From an uncultured Roseicyclus sp. (GTDB lineage Bacteria > Pseudomonadota > Alphaproteobacteria > Rhodobacterales > Rhodobacteraceae), in assembly GCF_937892565.1 (NCBI RefSeq), contig NZ_CALAHQ010000026.1, positions 1 to 35,489 of the forward strand: a stretch of 35,489 bases of DNA, written 5' to 3'. The position numbers and the translations under genes are program-made. Of the stretch, positions 1 to 8,742 are shown piece after piece. Under the pieces are notes generated by a model. The model did not search any database. It was given only the letters and a program-made list of their open reading frames with translations, and had not been told where the DNA came from. Every line of letters starts with the position of its first letter. Position 1 is the first letter of the stretch.

Positions 1-174
1 ATGGCATGGGCCGCATCAGCACAAGAGGACCAGCAGATCGTCACTGCGATGAAACGCGGCGCGGATGCGGTTCTGACGGCGCGTTCGGCGCGTGGAACCC
101 AGACCAAAGACACCTTCTCGTTGATCGGATTCACGGCCGCGGTCGAGGATGCCGATGCGCGTTGTTCGGGCTGA
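1..174 (+). CDS. C-terminal fragment of an invasion-associated locus B (IalB) family protein
   Basis: The window opens inside an open frame that ends at TGA 172-174, giving 57 residues with no certain start inside the window; the ATG at base 1 is probably internal. The tail contains GTQTKDTFSLIGFTAA, which resembles the conserved C-terminus of IalB-family periplasmic proteins, followed by a Cys close to the end. From memory, genes of this family lie directly upstream of rlmN in many Rhodobacterales, which agrees with the position here. The molecular role of the family is poorly defined; the name comes from Bartonella erythrocyte invasion and need not apply. The family call rests on a short fragment, so it is moderate. 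Confidence 0.6.
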   Translation: MAWAASAQEDQQIVTAMKRGADAVLTARSARGTQTKDTFSLIGFTAAVEDADARCSG

Positions 175-207
175 TCGGGTTTTCAACGGGTCGGCTGGCC
201 TGCCAAA

Positions 208-222
208 CCCCTTTGCAAGGGG
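208..222. repeat. Short hairpin CCCCTT-TGC-AAGGGG between the ialB-like gene and rlmN
   Basis: A 6-bp perfect stem closes a 3-base loop, 34 bases after the ialB-like stop and 45 bases before the rlmN start. No T-run follows, so it is not a classical intrinsic terminator. Its centre, TTTGCAAG, resembles the cores of the palindrome clusters at 22272-22315 and 24148-24235, and it may be a single-copy relative. It could instead be a 3'-end stabilising or attenuating hairpin. Confidence 0.4.
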
Positions 223-267
223 CGCGCAAAGCCTGTATCTGGCGCGGGTCCACAAAGGAAGCTGCCC

Positions 268-1464
268 ATGTCCGCCTCTGCGCCCATCACGCAGGATGTC
301 CTGACCCTTCCGCGCAAGTTGCCTGATGGGCCGATCAATCTGATCGGCCTGACGCGCGATGCCATGCGCGATGCCCTGATTGCCACCGGCACGCCGGAAA
401 AACAGGCGCGTATGCGCGTCAGCCAGATCTGGCAGTGGCTTTATGTCTGGGGCGCGCGCGATTTCGAAGCGATGACCAATCTGGCCAAGGGCTATCGCGC
501 CGATCTGGCGCGCCATTTCGTGGTCGAGCTGCCCGAGGTGGTCCGCCGCGATATCTCGGCCGATGGAACGCGGAAATATCTGGTGCGCATCGCCGGCGGC
601 CATGAGGTCGAGGTGGTCTATATCCCCGAAGAAGATCGCGGCACGCTGTGCATTTCCAGCCAGGTGGGTTGCACGCTGACCTGTTCGTTCTGTCACACCG
701 GCACCCAAAAGCTGGTGCGCAATCTGACCGCCGGGGAAATCGTGGGTCAGGTGATGATGGCGCGCGACGATCTGGGCGAATGGCCCGAACCCGGCGAAGG
801 CATGGGGGAACGCCCCCGGCTGATTTCCAACATCGTGCTGATGGGCATGGGTGAGCCGCTCTACAATTTTGACAATGTGCGCGACGCGATGAAGATCACC
901 ATGGATGGCGAGGGCATCGCGCTGTCACGGCGGCGCATCACGCTATCCACATCCGGCGTGGTGCCCGAGATCGCGCGCACCGCCGAGGAAATCGGCTGCA
1001 TGCTGGCCATCAGCTTTCACGCGACCACCGATGCCGTGCGCGATCAGCTTGTGCCGATCAACAAGCGCTGGAATATCAAGACCTTGCTTGATGCCTTGCG
1101 GGCCTATCCAAAGGCCAGCAATTCCGAACGGATCACCTTTGAATATGTGATGCTCAAGGGCGTCAATGACAGCGACGATGATGCCCGCCGTCTGGTCAAG
1201 CTGATTGCGGGCATCCCCGCCAAGATCAACCTGATCCCGTTCAACGAATGGCCGGGCGCCCCCTATCAGCGGTCGGATTGGGACCAGATCGAGCGTTTTG
1301 CCGATATCGTCTACAAGGCGGGCTATGCCAGCCCGATCCGAACCCCGCGCGGCGAAGATATCATGGCTGCCTGTGGGCAGTTGAAATCGGCCACCGAACG
1401 CGCGCGCAAATCCCGGGCCCAGATCGCCGCCGATGCGGGGCTTGGTCACGGACGACCAGCCTGA
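268..1464 (+). CDS. rlmN: Dual-specificity 23S rRNA A2503 / tRNA A37 C2-methyltransferase RlmN
   Basis: This cytosolic radical-SAM enzyme makes 2-methyladenosine at 23S rRNA A2503 and at A37 of some tRNAs. The 398-residue product has the radical-SAM cluster motif C135-x3-C139-x2-C142 (GCTLTCSFC). A Cys at 128 and a C-terminal Cys369 in MAACGQL align with the catalytic C118/C355 pair of E. coli RlmN. The GEPLYN and SFHATTD segments are typical of the family. The ATG at 268 is preceded by GGAAG at a usable distance, and the length is usual. It probably has its own transcript or is read from the ialB-like gene, and it ends at the hairpin at 1469-1501. The RlmN/Cfr family assignment is secure. 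RlmN is preferred to Cfr because of the housekeeping neighbourhood and the close RlmN-like sequence. Confidence 0.95.
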   Translation: MSASAPITQDVLTLPRKLPDGPINLIGLTRDAMRDALIATGTPEKQARMRVSQIWQWLYVWGARDFEAMTNLAKGYRADLARHFVVELPEVVRRDISADGTRKYLVRIAGGHEVEVVYIPEEDRGTLCISSQVGCTLTCSFCHTGTQKLVRNLTAGEIVGQVMMARDDLGEWPEPGEGMGERPRLISNIVLMGMGEPLYNFDNVRDAMKITMDGEGIALSRRRITLSTSGVVPEIARTAEEIGCMLAISFHATTDAVRDQLVPINKRWNIKTLLDALRAYPKASNSERITFEYVMLKGVNDSDDDARRLVKLIAGIPAKINLIPFNEWPGAPYQRSDWDQIERFADIVYKAGYASPIRTPRGEDIMAACGQLKSATERARKSRAQIAADAGLGHGRPA

Positions 1465-1468
1465 AAAG

Positions 1469-1501
1469 AAAAAGGCGGCCCGAACCCGGACCGCCCTTTC
1501 C
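1469..1501. terminator. Bidirectional intrinsic terminator between rlmN and the small minus-strand gene
   Basis: An imperfect hairpin with arms AAAGGCGG and CCGCCCTTT lies between two convergent genes. It is flanked on the left by an A-rich run (AAAAGAAAAA), which is a U-tract for the minus strand, and on the right by CTTTCCT. It can therefore end transcripts arriving from both sides. Confidence 0.75.
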
Positions 1502-1522
1502 TAACTGTCGACTTGCGTCGAA

Positions 1523-1705
1523 TCAGTCGTTGGCAGCAACTGCAGCTGCGATCAAGATGAGCGCCAGAAGCGGAACCAGAATGCCGCTAGCAGAAGAAGT
1601 CGTGTCTTCTACGACTTCGATAGGCGCGACGGTCGTTACAACGCCGCCAGCGAAAGCACCGGTGGCAACGAGCGAAAGAGCAGCAGCGAGAGCGAGTTTC
1701 TTCAT
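1523..1705 (-). CDS. Small secreted or membrane-anchored protein, 60 residues, function unknown
   Basis: The start is the ATG at 1705, with GGAGG placed 6 bases upstream; an upstream in-frame TTG overlaps that ribosome site and is unlikely. Residues 1-18 form a signal peptide (MKKLALAAALSLVATGAFA). A short acidic, Ser/Thr-rich linker follows, then a hydrophobic C-terminal segment at about 45-57 (ILVPLLALILIAAAVAA) that ends in Asn-Asp. Topology is therefore a periplasmic N-part with a membrane-embedded tail, or a peptide cut from its signal. I recall similar tiny proteins in many Rhodobacterales, without an assigned role. A strong ribosome site and a dedicated terminator suggest high expression. 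Confidence 0.75.
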   Translation of the reverse strand: MKKLALAAALSLVATGAFAGGVVTTVAPIEVVEDTTSSASGILVPLLALILIAAAVAAND

Positions 1706-2215
1706 CGTATCCTCCAAGATATGCCCTTTTCACGCGACATGCTGAAGGTTAGGGCATCCAAGACTGTACCTCGTGAGGGTGGTATACGCAGCAAAAACGC
1801 GCAAATGCAATCTGCGTAAACCCTTCTGGGCCATAGGATTGTCGGCATGTCGTCAAAATAGCAACACTGGTGCACCGAATCGTCTGGGCACCCATGATTG
1901 GTCTATGTGGCACGCCCACAGGCCCTGCTTCGGTCAAGGGCGCACGCTTTGATCCTGAGCCACTGGCCAGGACAGCAGGCAAGGAAAATCGTCAAAATTT
2001 GGGCGAAATATGTGTGTTCCTAACGCCTTGCTCGCGCCTTGTGAACAAGCCGCCGCAATCGGGGGGGCGCTGTCGCATCACGGGTTCGGCAAGGTTGTCG
2101 CGCTCTGGCCGCATCGCTGATGTGACGCATGCCGCCATCCAGCCGGTCGTTATTCGGCAGCTATGCGCCTGCTGTAAACGAATTCACAACAGTTTTGCTT
2201 TAAATCGTCCGACTT
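1706..2215. other. 510-bp gene-poor gap between two divergent small genes
   Basis: Apart from the candidate promoter at 1781-1810, I find no convincing gene. Open frames here (for example 1749-1982 minus) lack recognisable protein character and a ribosome site. A short inverted repeat with arms GCCCT and AGGGC lies near 1920-1942. No tRNA-like T-arm or strong terminator is visible. The last 60 bases before 2216 are A+T richer and probably hold the promoter of the lipoprotein gene. Confidence 0.5.
1781..1810 (-). promoter_or_regulatory. Possible sigma-70 type promoter of the 60-residue small protein gene
   Basis: On the minus strand TTGCAT (1810-1805) is followed, after 18 bases, by TATACC (1786-1781), about 75 bases upstream of the start codon. 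Spacing is acceptable and both boxes are imperfect. This is a pattern match only. Confidence 0.3.
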
Positions 2216-2779
2216 ATGATGATGCGCAATTGGTTCAACATTGTTTCGGTCGTGGGTTTGGCGCTGGCCATGGCCGGCTGCGCGCCGCCCGCGCCGCACT
2301 TGGCGCTGGGCCCCGATGGGCGGCCCTTGCCGGTGCTCTATCGGATCGATCCCGCCCAACAGGCACGGATCGAGTTTCGCGTGCTGGACCGCGTGAATGC
2401 GCTCCGCGCCAGCGCGGGGGTGCGGCCCTTGGCGTTCAGCCCGCAATTGACCGCCGCCGCCGCGACCCATGCGCGCGACATGGCCGCGCAAGACAGCCCG
2501 TCGCATCACGGCACGGACGGATCCCTACCCACCGACCGGGCCCGCAGGGCGGGTTATCGCGGAACCGCCCTCGGTGAGGCAGTCGCAGAAACCTATGAGC
2601 CCGAGCTTGCGACCATCGCGACATGGATGGGCCGGGCCGACACCCGTGATGTGATCATCGACCCCCAAGCCCGCGATCTGGGCGTGGCGTTTCATCAAGA
2701 CCCATCCGGCAAGATCTGGTGGACCCTTGTGGTCGGCGATGGCCAAATCCGTGGCGCCGATGATGGGCCGGCCCGCTGA
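2216..2779 (+). CDS. CAP-domain (SCP-like) lipoprotein
   Basis: The 187-residue product begins with a lipoprotein signal whose lipobox LAMAGC places the lipidated Cys at residue 22. A CAP/SCP-type domain spans about 50-175, with the family-like stretches VLDRVNALRASAG, AATHARDMA and the His-rich SHHGTDG region. CAP proteins are extracytoplasmic; bacterial members have no uniform function, and lipid binding or wall association have been proposed. The triple ATG at 2216-2224 leaves the exact start uncertain by two residues; no strong ribosome site is visible. The stop lies 6 bp from the stop of the convergent YkuD-type gene. Confidence 0.8.
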   Translation: MMMRNWFNIVSVVGLALAMAGCAPPAPHLALGPDGRPLPVLYRIDPAQQARIEFRVLDRVNALRASAGVRPLAFSPQLTAAAATHARDMAAQDSPSHHGTDGSLPTDRARRAGYRGTALGEAVAETYEPELATIATWMGRADTRDVIIDPQARDLGVAFHQDPSGKIWWTLVVGDGQIRGADDGPAR

Positions 2780-2785
2780 CCAAAG

Positions 2786-3292
2786 TCAGGCAAAGATGTC
2801 GATCACCGTGCGCATGCCGACCATCGCATAAATCTCGCGCATTTCGCGGTCGGTCACAGCGATGCAGCCCGCCGTCCAGTCATGCTTTCTGCGAAACGCG
2901 CGCGGGGTGCCGTGGATGAAGATGTCGCCACCGGGGCTGACACCACGGGCCGCCGCCTGTGCGCGGTCGGCCGCGTTGGGATAGCTGATGCCGACCGACA
3001 GATAAAAGGCGCTGTTGGGATTGCGCCAGTCGATGTAATAGCGCCCTTCGGGTGTGCGACCGTCGCCTTCTTGGGTCTTGTGGCCAACAGGGGCGAACCC
3101 AAGTTCGATGTGGTAGCCCTTCAAGACCTGATCATGGTGCAACAGATACATCCGCCGGGTGGATTTGTGCACCTCGATTCGGGTGACCTCGGGGCCGGAA
3201 TAATCAACGAATTTCGGCTGTTCACATCCCGCCGCGACGCCCGCGCCAAGCAAGAGAAAAAGCGTTGACCGCCGTGAATGAAGGATGCCCAT
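2786..3292 (-). CDS. L,D-transpeptidase (YkuD/ErfK-like) family lipoprotein
   Basis: The start is taken at ATG 3292 because a signal peptide with lipobox VAAGC (Cys23) begins there; the longer frame upstream has no protein character. The YkuD domain covers about residues 35-168, and the catalytic centre is visible as H127-G ... D-W-T-A-G-C143. Such enzymes make 3-3 peptidoglycan crosslinks or attach/detach proteins at the wall. The usual S/T-x-G-C motif appears as TAGC, which keeps the nucleophilic Cys. The gene lies 58 bp downstream of the SDR-like gene on the same strand and may share its transcript. The exact reaction (transpeptidase or hydrolase) cannot be decided from sequence. Confidence 0.85.
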   Translation of the reverse strand: MGILHSRRSTLFLLLGAGVAAGCEQPKFVDYSGPEVTRIEVHKSTRRMYLLHHDQVLKGYHIELGFAPVGHKTQEGDGRTPEGRYYIDWRNPNSAFYLSVGISYPNAADRAQAAARGVSPGGDIFIHGTPRAFRRKHDWTAGCIAVTDREMREIYAMVGMRTVIDIFA

Positions 3293-3350
3293 GTGCCTGC
3301 TCTTGTCGTTTTTTTGCCCTTCTAGATCAAATCGAAATCCCTGTTTAGTG

Positions 3351-4214
3351 CTATTTCTGACTCTCGCCCGCCAGGATCGCCGCAAGCCCGGCGCGGTAGT
3401 CGGGATAGCGCAGCCGCACCCCCAGATCCCGCTTGATGCGTTGGTTGTCGACGCGTTTCGACTCGGCATAAAAGCTGGCCGCCATCGGGCTTAGCTTGGC
3501 CTGATGAAAGGGAATGTCCGGCGGCTGTGGCACGCGCAAAAGCATGGCGGCATGCGCGATCACATCTTGCGGAGGGGCCGGGTCGTCATCGCAGACATTG
3601 TAGATCGCACCCGGATCGGGCCGGTTCATCGAGGCGATCAGAACCTGTGCGATATCGTCTACATGGATGCGGGAAAACACCTGACCGGGCTTGATGATCC
3701 TGTGGGCTGTCCCGTCGCGAAGCTTTTCGAATGGCGCCCGCCCCGGCCCATAGATGCCCGCCAGCCGAAAGATGTGCACCCGCAGGCCGTGGTCGCGGCC
3801 AAGCGCCATCCATGCCGCCTCGGCCGTCACCCGTGCCCGGCCCCGTTCGCCCGACGGGGCCAGCGGTGTGGTTTCATCCACCCAAGCCCCACCATGATCG
3901 CCATAGACCCCGGTGGTCGACAGATAGCCCACCCAATCGAGCCGCTTTGCATGCGCGGCAATGGCATCGCGGGCATGGGTCAGCACGGGGTCTGTGCCGT
4001 CTTCGGGTCCGGCCGTGATCAAGATGTGGCTGGCCCAGGCGATATCCTCAGCCATGTCGGTGCCGGGAAAGACGCGCGCGGTCAGCCCTTCTGCGGCCAG
4101 TTTTGCGGCCTTTTCGGGGCTTCGAGTGGTTACGCGCACGCAACCCTGCGCGGGCTGCATCTGGTCCAGCAAAAAGCGGGCGCTGTAGCCATAGCCAAAG
4201 ATCAAGAGCTTCAT
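3351..4214 (-). CDS. NAD(P)-dependent SDR/epimerase-like protein (YeeZ-type)
   Basis: The ATG at 4214 overlaps the queG stop as ATGA, so the 287-residue product is probably translationally coupled to queG. Residues 1-15 ([15 protein letters not shown]) form the Rossmann strand and dinucleotide loop with GYGYSA in place of GxxGxxG. The segment LSTTGVYGD holds the extended-SDR Ser/Tyr region, although the Tyr-x3-Lys catalytic pair is not clear. [11 protein letters not shown] and [12 protein letters not shown] are typical of epimerase/dehydratase relatives. The substrate is unknown. Frequent neighbours of this family in Rhodobacterales are queG and gst, as here. Confidence 0.8.
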   Translation of the reverse strand: MKLLIFGYGYSARFLLDQMQPAQGCVRVTTRSPEKAAKLAAEGLTARVFPGTDMAEDIAWASHILITAGPEDGTDPVLTHARDAIAAHAKRLDWVGYLSTTGVYGDHGGAWVDETTPLAPSGERGRARVTAEAAWMALGRDHGLRVHIFRLAGIYGPGRAPFEKLRDGTAHRIIKPGQVFSRIHVDDIAQVLIASMNRPDPGAIYNVCDDDPAPPQDVIAHAAMLLRVPQPPDIPFHQAKLSPMAASFYAESKRVDNQRIKRDLGVRLRYPDYRAGLAAILAGESQK

Positions 4215-5242
4215 TGCAATCTCTCCCAAGCCCAAGCCGCGGCATCTGCCACTGCCTCATCGGGGTCGGTCACAAGGGTTTGTGCCACGTCGGCCAGCCG
4301 TTTCTCGCCCGAATTGCCGATGGCATACAGCACATTGCGCACGAAACGGTCACGCCCGATGCGTTTGATCGGGCTGCCAGCGAATCTTTCACGAAAGCCC
4401 GCATCATCAAGGGTCACCAGATGCTCCAGTCTTGGGCTGATCAGATCGGGGCGGGCGCCATAGCGCAGCTCGGTCGCGGCGGTGGCGAACTTGTTCCATG
4501 GACAGATGGCCAGACAATCGTCGCAGCCATAGATGCGGTTGCCCAAGAGCGGGCGCAGGTCCGGGGCAACGGGGCCTGTGTGTTCGATCGTCAGATAGGA
4601 AATGCAGCGCCGCGCATCCAGTTGAAAGGGCGCAGGGAATGCCTTGGTCGGGCAGATATCCAGACAGGCGGTGCAGCTGCCGCAATGTTCGGCCTCGGGC
4701 GGATCGGGCGGCAGGTCGATGGTGGTAAAGATCGCGCCCAGAAAGAACCAGTTGCCCAGATCGCGCGCAAGCAGGTTGGTGTGCTTGCCCTGCCAGCCAA
4801 GGCCAGCGGCCTGTGCCAAGGGCTTTTCCATCACCGGCGCGGTATCGACGAACACCTTGATCGCGTGGCCCGGCGCCTGATCGAGCAGCCAGCGGCCCAG
4901 CCGCTTGAGGCGTTTTTTGACCAGATCGTGATAATCGCGGTTGCGGGCATAGACGCTGATCGTGGCCCGGTCATGGCGTTCAAGCGCTGCCAGCGGATCA
5001 TCATCGGGTGTATAGACCTCGGCCAGCATGATGACCGATTTCGCCTCGGGCCACAGCGCCGCCGGATCGCCGCGCCACGGCATGCGCTCGGCCATCCAGC
5101 CCATCTGGCCGTGCCGCCCATCGGCCACGAATTCGGCCAGACGGTCTGCTGCCTGCGGGATCGCATCGGGGCGACAGATGCCCATCTTGGCGAACCCCGC
5201 CATGCGGGCCTCGGTCGACAGGGCGTGTTTGAGATCGCTCAA
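4211..5242 (-). CDS. queG: Epoxyqueuosine reductase QueG
   Basis: QueG catalyses the last step of queuosine synthesis, reducing epoxyqueuosine at tRNA position 34 with cobalamin and two [4Fe-4S] clusters. Cluster ligands are clear: C187-x2-C190-x2-C193-x3-C197-P, and C240-x2-C243-x3-C247-P with C213 between. [10 protein letters not shown] (Asp133 by my count) carries the conserved catalytic-region Asp, and a HEAT-like helical tail closes the protein. I place the start at TTG 5242, which overlaps the gst stop as TTGA and gives 343 residues with a family-like N-terminus. An ATG at 5203 would cost about 13 residues of the first helix. The order gst-queG-SDR suggests one transcript. Confidence 0.93.
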   Translation of the reverse strand: MSDLKHALSTEARMAGFAKMGICRPDAIPQAADRLAEFVADGRHGQMGWMAERMPWRGDPAALWPEAKSVIMLAEVYTPDDDPLAALERHDRATISVYARNRDYHDLVKKRLKRLGRWLLDQAPGHAIKVFVDTAPVMEKPLAQAAGLGWQGKHTNLLARDLGNWFFLGAIFTTIDLPPDPPEAEHCGSCTACLDICPTKAFPAPFQLDARRCISYLTIEHTGPVAPDLRPLLGNRIYGCDDCLAICPWNKFATAATELRYGARPDLISPRLEHLVTLDDAGFRERFAGSPIKRIGRDRFVRNVLYAIGNSGEKRLADVAQTLVTDPDEAVADAAAWAWERLQ

Positions 5243-5904
5243 AAGTCGAGATTCGCGTAATGGGGCGGCTGGATGAAGCCGGGGATCTGATCGGCAAGGA
5301 TCGACCGAAAGGCCGGGCGTGATTTCACCTTGGCATACCATTCCTTGACCACCTCGGAGCGGTTCCAATCCACGTCCGAAATATAGTCGAGACACGACAG
5401 ATGCGCGGCGGCGGTAAAATCGGCCATCGTCATCGCATCACCCGCCAGCCAGCGGCGATGGTCCAAAAGCCACGCCATATAGTCGAGATGATACTTGATC
5501 TGCTGTGCGCCGGTCTTGACCGCTTTGCCATCGGGATAGCCCGCGCGCATGATCTTCTTGTTGACCCGCTCATAGACAAGGTTGGCTGTCACCTCATGGT
5601 GGAACTTGTCGTCAAACCAGCTGACCAGACGGCGCACCTCGGCGCGTGCCTTGGGCTCGGCGGGAAACAGCGGCGGCTCTGGGCGGGTTTCTTCCAGATA
5701 CTCGCAGATTGCACTCGATTCGGTCAGGTGTATCCCGTCGATCTTCAGCACCGGCACCTTGCCTGCCGGGTTGCGACGCAGGAATTCGGTCGTGGGCTCC
5801 CAGTATCGTTCCTCGATCAGCTCCACCTCGATCCGCTTTTCGGCCAGCACCAGCCGCACCTTGCGGCAGAAAGGGGATAGGGCGAAATGATAGAGACGCG
5901 CCAT
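5239..5904 (-). CDS. Glutathione S-transferase family protein
   Basis: The 221-residue product starts at ATG 5904. The N-terminal thioredoxin-like domain (about 1-80) has the [10 protein letters not shown] motif near residues 8-17, including a Cys, then GKVPVL with the cis-Pro and [10 protein letters not shown], which contacts the glutathione gamma-glutamyl group. An all-helical C-terminal domain runs from about 90 to 215 and contains the [13 protein letters not shown] capping box. Function is likely glutathione conjugation or thiol chemistry in the cytosol; the substrate is unknown. The stop overlaps the TTG start of queG, and mtgA lies 56 bp upstream on the same strand. Confidence 0.9.
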   Translation of the reverse strand: MARLYHFALSPFCRKVRLVLAEKRIEVELIEERYWEPTTEFLRRNPAGKVPVLKIDGIHLTESSAICEYLEETRPEPPLFPAEPKARAEVRRLVSWFDDKFHHEVTANLVYERVNKKIMRAGYPDGKAVKTGAQQIKYHLDYMAWLLDHRRWLAGDAMTMADFTAAAHLSCLDYISDVDWNRSEVVKEWYAKVKSRPAFRSILADQIPGFIQPPHYANLDF

Positions 5905-5960
5905 GGATATGCTCGATCTGTCTTGGGTTGGCTCTCTATGGGGTAAAACCCCGGCGGATT

Positions 5961-6737
5961 TCAATTCGCAAAGCAGCCGTCACGCCCATCTGCGGCAATG
6001 GTGGCGGCGCCATCGGTGATGGCGTTCGCCCGACGATCAACAAAGCCCGAGGGCGCGGAAGGGTCGCGTTCGCGCGGATTGGGCAGGACGGCCGCCAAAA
6101 GCGCGGCCTGTCGCCCTGTCAGATCGGCGGCGGTCACACCGAAATGATGGCGCGCGGCCGCTTCGGCGCCAAAGACGCCTTCGCCAAATTCTGCCACGTT
6201 CAGATACACCTCCAGCACGCGCCGCTTGGACCAGACCAATTCCATCACCGGGGTGATCATCGCCTCGAGCGCTTTGCGCAGCCAGCTCCGGCCATGCCAG
6301 AGAAAGGTGTTCTTGACCGTCTGCTGGCTGATGGTCGAGGCACCCCGCGTGCCACCATCGGCGATGGCATCGCGGATCGCCACCATGTCAAAGCCCCAAT
6401 GCAGGCAGAAATTCGCATCCTCTGCGGCGACCACGGCACGTTGCAGATGGATCGAAACATCCTCGATCGGGACCCAGTCATGGTCTACCCCGCCCAAGCG
6501 GCGGCTTTCGCCCAGGATATGCGCGGTGGTGGGCACAGGCACAAAGCCATAGGCCAACACCCATCCCAAGATCAGCACGATCACCGCCACGCCGCCCCGT
6601 AGCAGCCAGCGCCGCAACAGCCCGATCCCCCACCGCAGCCGCGAGGGGGGTGGCGCGGCCTTGCGCGCAGACCGGCGCGGGCGGTGCGGTGGGCTGGGGG
6701 GCTCCAGCACGCTCTGGCTGTCGGATTTGCGGGTCAA
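5961..6737 (-). CDS. mtgA: Monofunctional biosynthetic peptidoglycan transglycosylase MtgA
   Basis: MtgA polymerises lipid II into glycan strands at the inner membrane. A basic, Pro-rich cytosolic N-terminus is followed by one membrane segment (about 45-65, VAVIVLILGWVLAYGFVPV). The GT51 domain then shows VAAEDANFCLHWGFD, which holds the catalytic Glu, GASTISQQTVKN, and RRVLEVYLNVAEFGEGVFG. No in-frame ATG exists upstream of the domain. I choose TTG 6737, preceded by GAGGCAGGG, which gives 258 residues, a little longer than usual because of the Arg/Pro-rich leader. A GTG slightly downstream is an alternative. The frame stays open far upstream, but that part is antisense to the methyltransferase gene. 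Confidence 0.9.
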   Translation of the reverse strand: MTRKSDSQSVLEPPSPPHRPRRSARKAAPPPSRLRWGIGLLRRWLLRGGVAVIVLILGWVLAYGFVPVPTTAHILGESRRLGGVDHDWVPIEDVSIHLQRAVVAAEDANFCLHWGFDMVAIRDAIADGGTRGASTISQQTVKNTFLWHGRSWLRKALEAMITPVMELVWSKRRVLEVYLNVAEFGEGVFGAEAAARHHFGVTAADLTGRQAALLAAVLPNPRERDPSAPSGFVDRRANAITDGAATIAADGRDGCFAN

Positions 6738-6884
6738 CCCTGCCTCGGTCGGTTTGCGTTGGGGGTGCAGCTTAGCGCCGGACAGGCAGGAAAACCATGG
6801 CCCCCCTTTCGCGGGTGTTGCATGGGCGCGCCGGCCCGGCCCGGCGTATCGCCTCGGTGCTTGGCTGGGCGCGAAAGCTCGGCT

Positions 6885-7727
6885 ATGGCAGATCTCATGA
6901 AACTCAAATTCGTCGAACTTGAAGCCGCCGCCCTGATGTCCGAGGTGATGTTCGGCCATGGCTTTGCCCATTACGGGTATTTCCCCAACGGCATTCCCCC
7001 CGTGCTGTCGGCCCAATCCCTTGGCGCGGCGCAGATGGCCTATTTCGAAAAGCTGGTCGAAGCGATCGGGACCGTTCCGGGTGGTGTCACGCGCATTCTT
7101 GATGTCGGGTCGGGCACGGGGGCCAATGCCCGGGTGCTGATCGAGCGCGGCTTTGATGTGGCCTGCGTGTCGCCCTCGCGGCAGATGAACGAGATGGCGC
7201 GCGCCAAGCTGCCTCAGGGCACGGTCGTCGTCGATGCCATGTTCGAGGATTTTGACCGCCCCGAACGCCATGATCTGTGCCTGTTTGCCGAAAGCTTTCA
7301 CTACATCGATCTTGAGGCCGCATTGGCCAAGACGGCGCTGCTGGCCGACAAGGGTGTCGTGATCTTTGATTATTTCCGGCGCCAGGGCTTTGCCCATGGG
7401 GATGGCACGCGCGGCACCCATGCCGCCTTTGTTGCGGCGGTGGCCCGGCAGGGCGTGTTTGACATCGTGTCGGATGAGGACATGACAGCGGCAATCACGC
7501 CCACCTTCGTGATCCATGAATACCTCAAGAACGACAAGGTGGCGCCCTTTGTGCGGCGGTTCCGGGCCGAATTGAAACGCGCCTATCCGTGGCGTGCCTT
7601 TGTGATGGAAAAGCTTTTGGGCCGCACGCTCGACAAGCTGGGGCGGCGCACGGGGCGGGCCGCATCCTTTGCCCAAGAACATGAGTATCGGCTTGTCGTT
7701 TTGGCGCGGCGTGGCGCGAAACCCTGA
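6885..7727 (+). CDS. Class I SAM-dependent methyltransferase, substrate unknown
   Basis: The 280-residue product contains motif I as ILDVGSGTGANARVL (about residues 68-82), a motif near MFEDFD and the LCLFAESFHYID strand, so a Rossmann-type SAM fold is clear. The C-terminal half (about 165-280) contains a basic region (KLGRRTGRAASFAQEHEY) and may recognise the substrate. Two in-frame starts exist, ATG 6885 and ATG 6897; I take the first, without a strong ribosome site for either. It is transcribed divergently from mtgA and converges on the OmpA-domain gene. The neighbourhood does not suggest a substrate. Confidence 0.8.
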   Translation: MADLMKLKFVELEAAALMSEVMFGHGFAHYGYFPNGIPPVLSAQSLGAAQMAYFEKLVEAIGTVPGGVTRILDVGSGTGANARVLIERGFDVACVSPSRQMNEMARAKLPQGTVVVDAMFEDFDRPERHDLCLFAESFHYIDLEAALAKTALLADKGVVIFDYFRRQGFAHGDGTRGTHAAFVAAVARQGVFDIVSDEDMTAAITPTFVIHEYLKNDKVAPFVRRFRAELKRAYPWRAFVMEKLLGRTLDKLGRRTGRAASFAQEHEYRLVVLARRGAKP

Positions 7728-7728
7728 A

Positions 7729-7756
7729 CGATCCCCGCCTGTTTGCTGGGGAATCG
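7729..7756. terminator. Hairpin between convergent genes, possible terminator
   Basis: Arms CGATCCCC and GGGGAATCG form an 8-bp stem with one bulge around an 11-base loop, immediately after the methyltransferase stop. No T-run follows, so an intrinsic terminator is only a possibility. A second short stem followed by TTTT lies near 7769-7787. Confidence 0.35.
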
Positions 7757-7793
7757 GCCTGACGATATCCGCGGGATGCGGGTTTTGCCGGCT

Positions 7794-8735
7794 TCAATTC
7801 GGCAACAGCACCACTTCGACACGGCGGTTCACCTCGCGGCCATCGGGCGTGCTGTTGGTGGCGCGGGGTACAAGATACCCCACGCCTGCCGCTGTCACCT
7901 GTTCGGCGACGGTTCCGTGATCGGTGACAAGGGCGCGGCGCACAGCCTCGGCGCGGGCTTGGCTCAGGGCTGCGTTGGCAGTTTGTGATCCGGATGCATC
8001 GGTGTGCCCGACAAGCGCCACGCGGCGCCCCTGGTCTTCGGCAAGCCACGCGGCCAGCGCCACAAGGCTTTGATACCGATTGCCCGACAGCGCCGAGGCG
8101 CCACTGCCAAAGGTCAGGTCGTCCATCACGGCCCGGCCATCGCTCAGCAACCGGGTGATCAGATCACCGGCGCTGGCCGGGTCCGTCGTGTCCATGGTGG
8201 GCATAAGGGGCGCCGTATTCGCGGTGTGCGCCCCGATCCGGGCGATGTGGACATAGCCCGCCTGTCCGCCTTGCGAGAGGGTGATCGCCACATCCTGGGG
8301 TCCGTCGGCGGTTTGCAACCGCGCGGTCAGATAATGAAAGGCGCCCAGATCGACATGCATTTCGGGGGCCTCGGCGATGGGCAGCGCAAAGCGGAAATCA
8401 AAGCCGCCGCAATCCCGGTCGGTGCAGGAAAACCCCATCTCATAGCCCTGCGCCCGCAACTGGTCGCGCATCAGCGGCACCAGCCGGGCCGTATCGCGGT
8501 CTTCGCCTGACAGGCGCCAGATGTCTTCGGTCAGGGTGCCATCGACCAAGCGGTTGGGCACATCGCGCCCGTCAAACACCCCGGTCGCGATGCGAAATCC
8601 CGACACCGGTTCGGTGCGGCTCAAGACCCGTTCCGCACCCAAGGGCCACGCCAGTTCCAGCGCCGCAGCAGGCAGCGCACAGGCAAGGGCCAGAAAGGCC
8701 AGACAAAAACGCGGCACGCGGCCGAAATGCATCAT
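7794..8735 (-). CDS. OmpA-domain envelope protein
   Basis: The 313-residue product begins with a signal peptide (about 1-25, ending in PAAALE). A central unclassified part (about 26-200) has two Cys in CTDRDCGG, probably a disulfide. The C-terminal OmpA domain (about 205-313) includes VALVGHTDASGSQTANAALSQARAEAVRRAL and NRRVEVVL, the peptidoglycan-binding signature. It should be periplasmic or outer-membrane attached and bind the wall non-covalently; no beta-barrel is evident. It starts 7 bp after the GNAT stop and is likely the last gene of the cinA-like/GNAT/OmpA run. Start could be ATG 8735 or 8732. Confidence 0.85.
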   Translation of the reverse strand: MMHFGRVPRFCLAFLALACALPAAALELAWPLGAERVLSRTEPVSGFRIATGVFDGRDVPNRLVDGTLTEDIWRLSGEDRDTARLVPLMRDQLRAQGYEMGFSCTDRDCGGFDFRFALPIAEAPEMHVDLGAFHYLTARLQTADGPQDVAITLSQGGQAGYVHIARIGAHTANTAPLMPTMDTTDPASAGDLITRLLSDGRAVMDDLTFGSGASALSGNRYQSLVALAAWLAEDQGRRVALVGHTDASGSQTANAALSQARAEAVRRALVTDHGTVAEQVTAAGVGYLVPRATNSTPDGREVNRRVEVVLLPN

Positions 8736-8742
8736 TGGCCCG

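Noticed and set aside
1749..1982. 77-codon minus-strand frame in the 510-bp gap
   Set aside because: No ribosome site, no motif, and it overlaps the probable promoter of the small protein gene.
6738..7682. Upstream extension of the mtgA frame
   Set aside because: Antisense to the SAM methyltransferase gene; no transglycosylase-like sequence.
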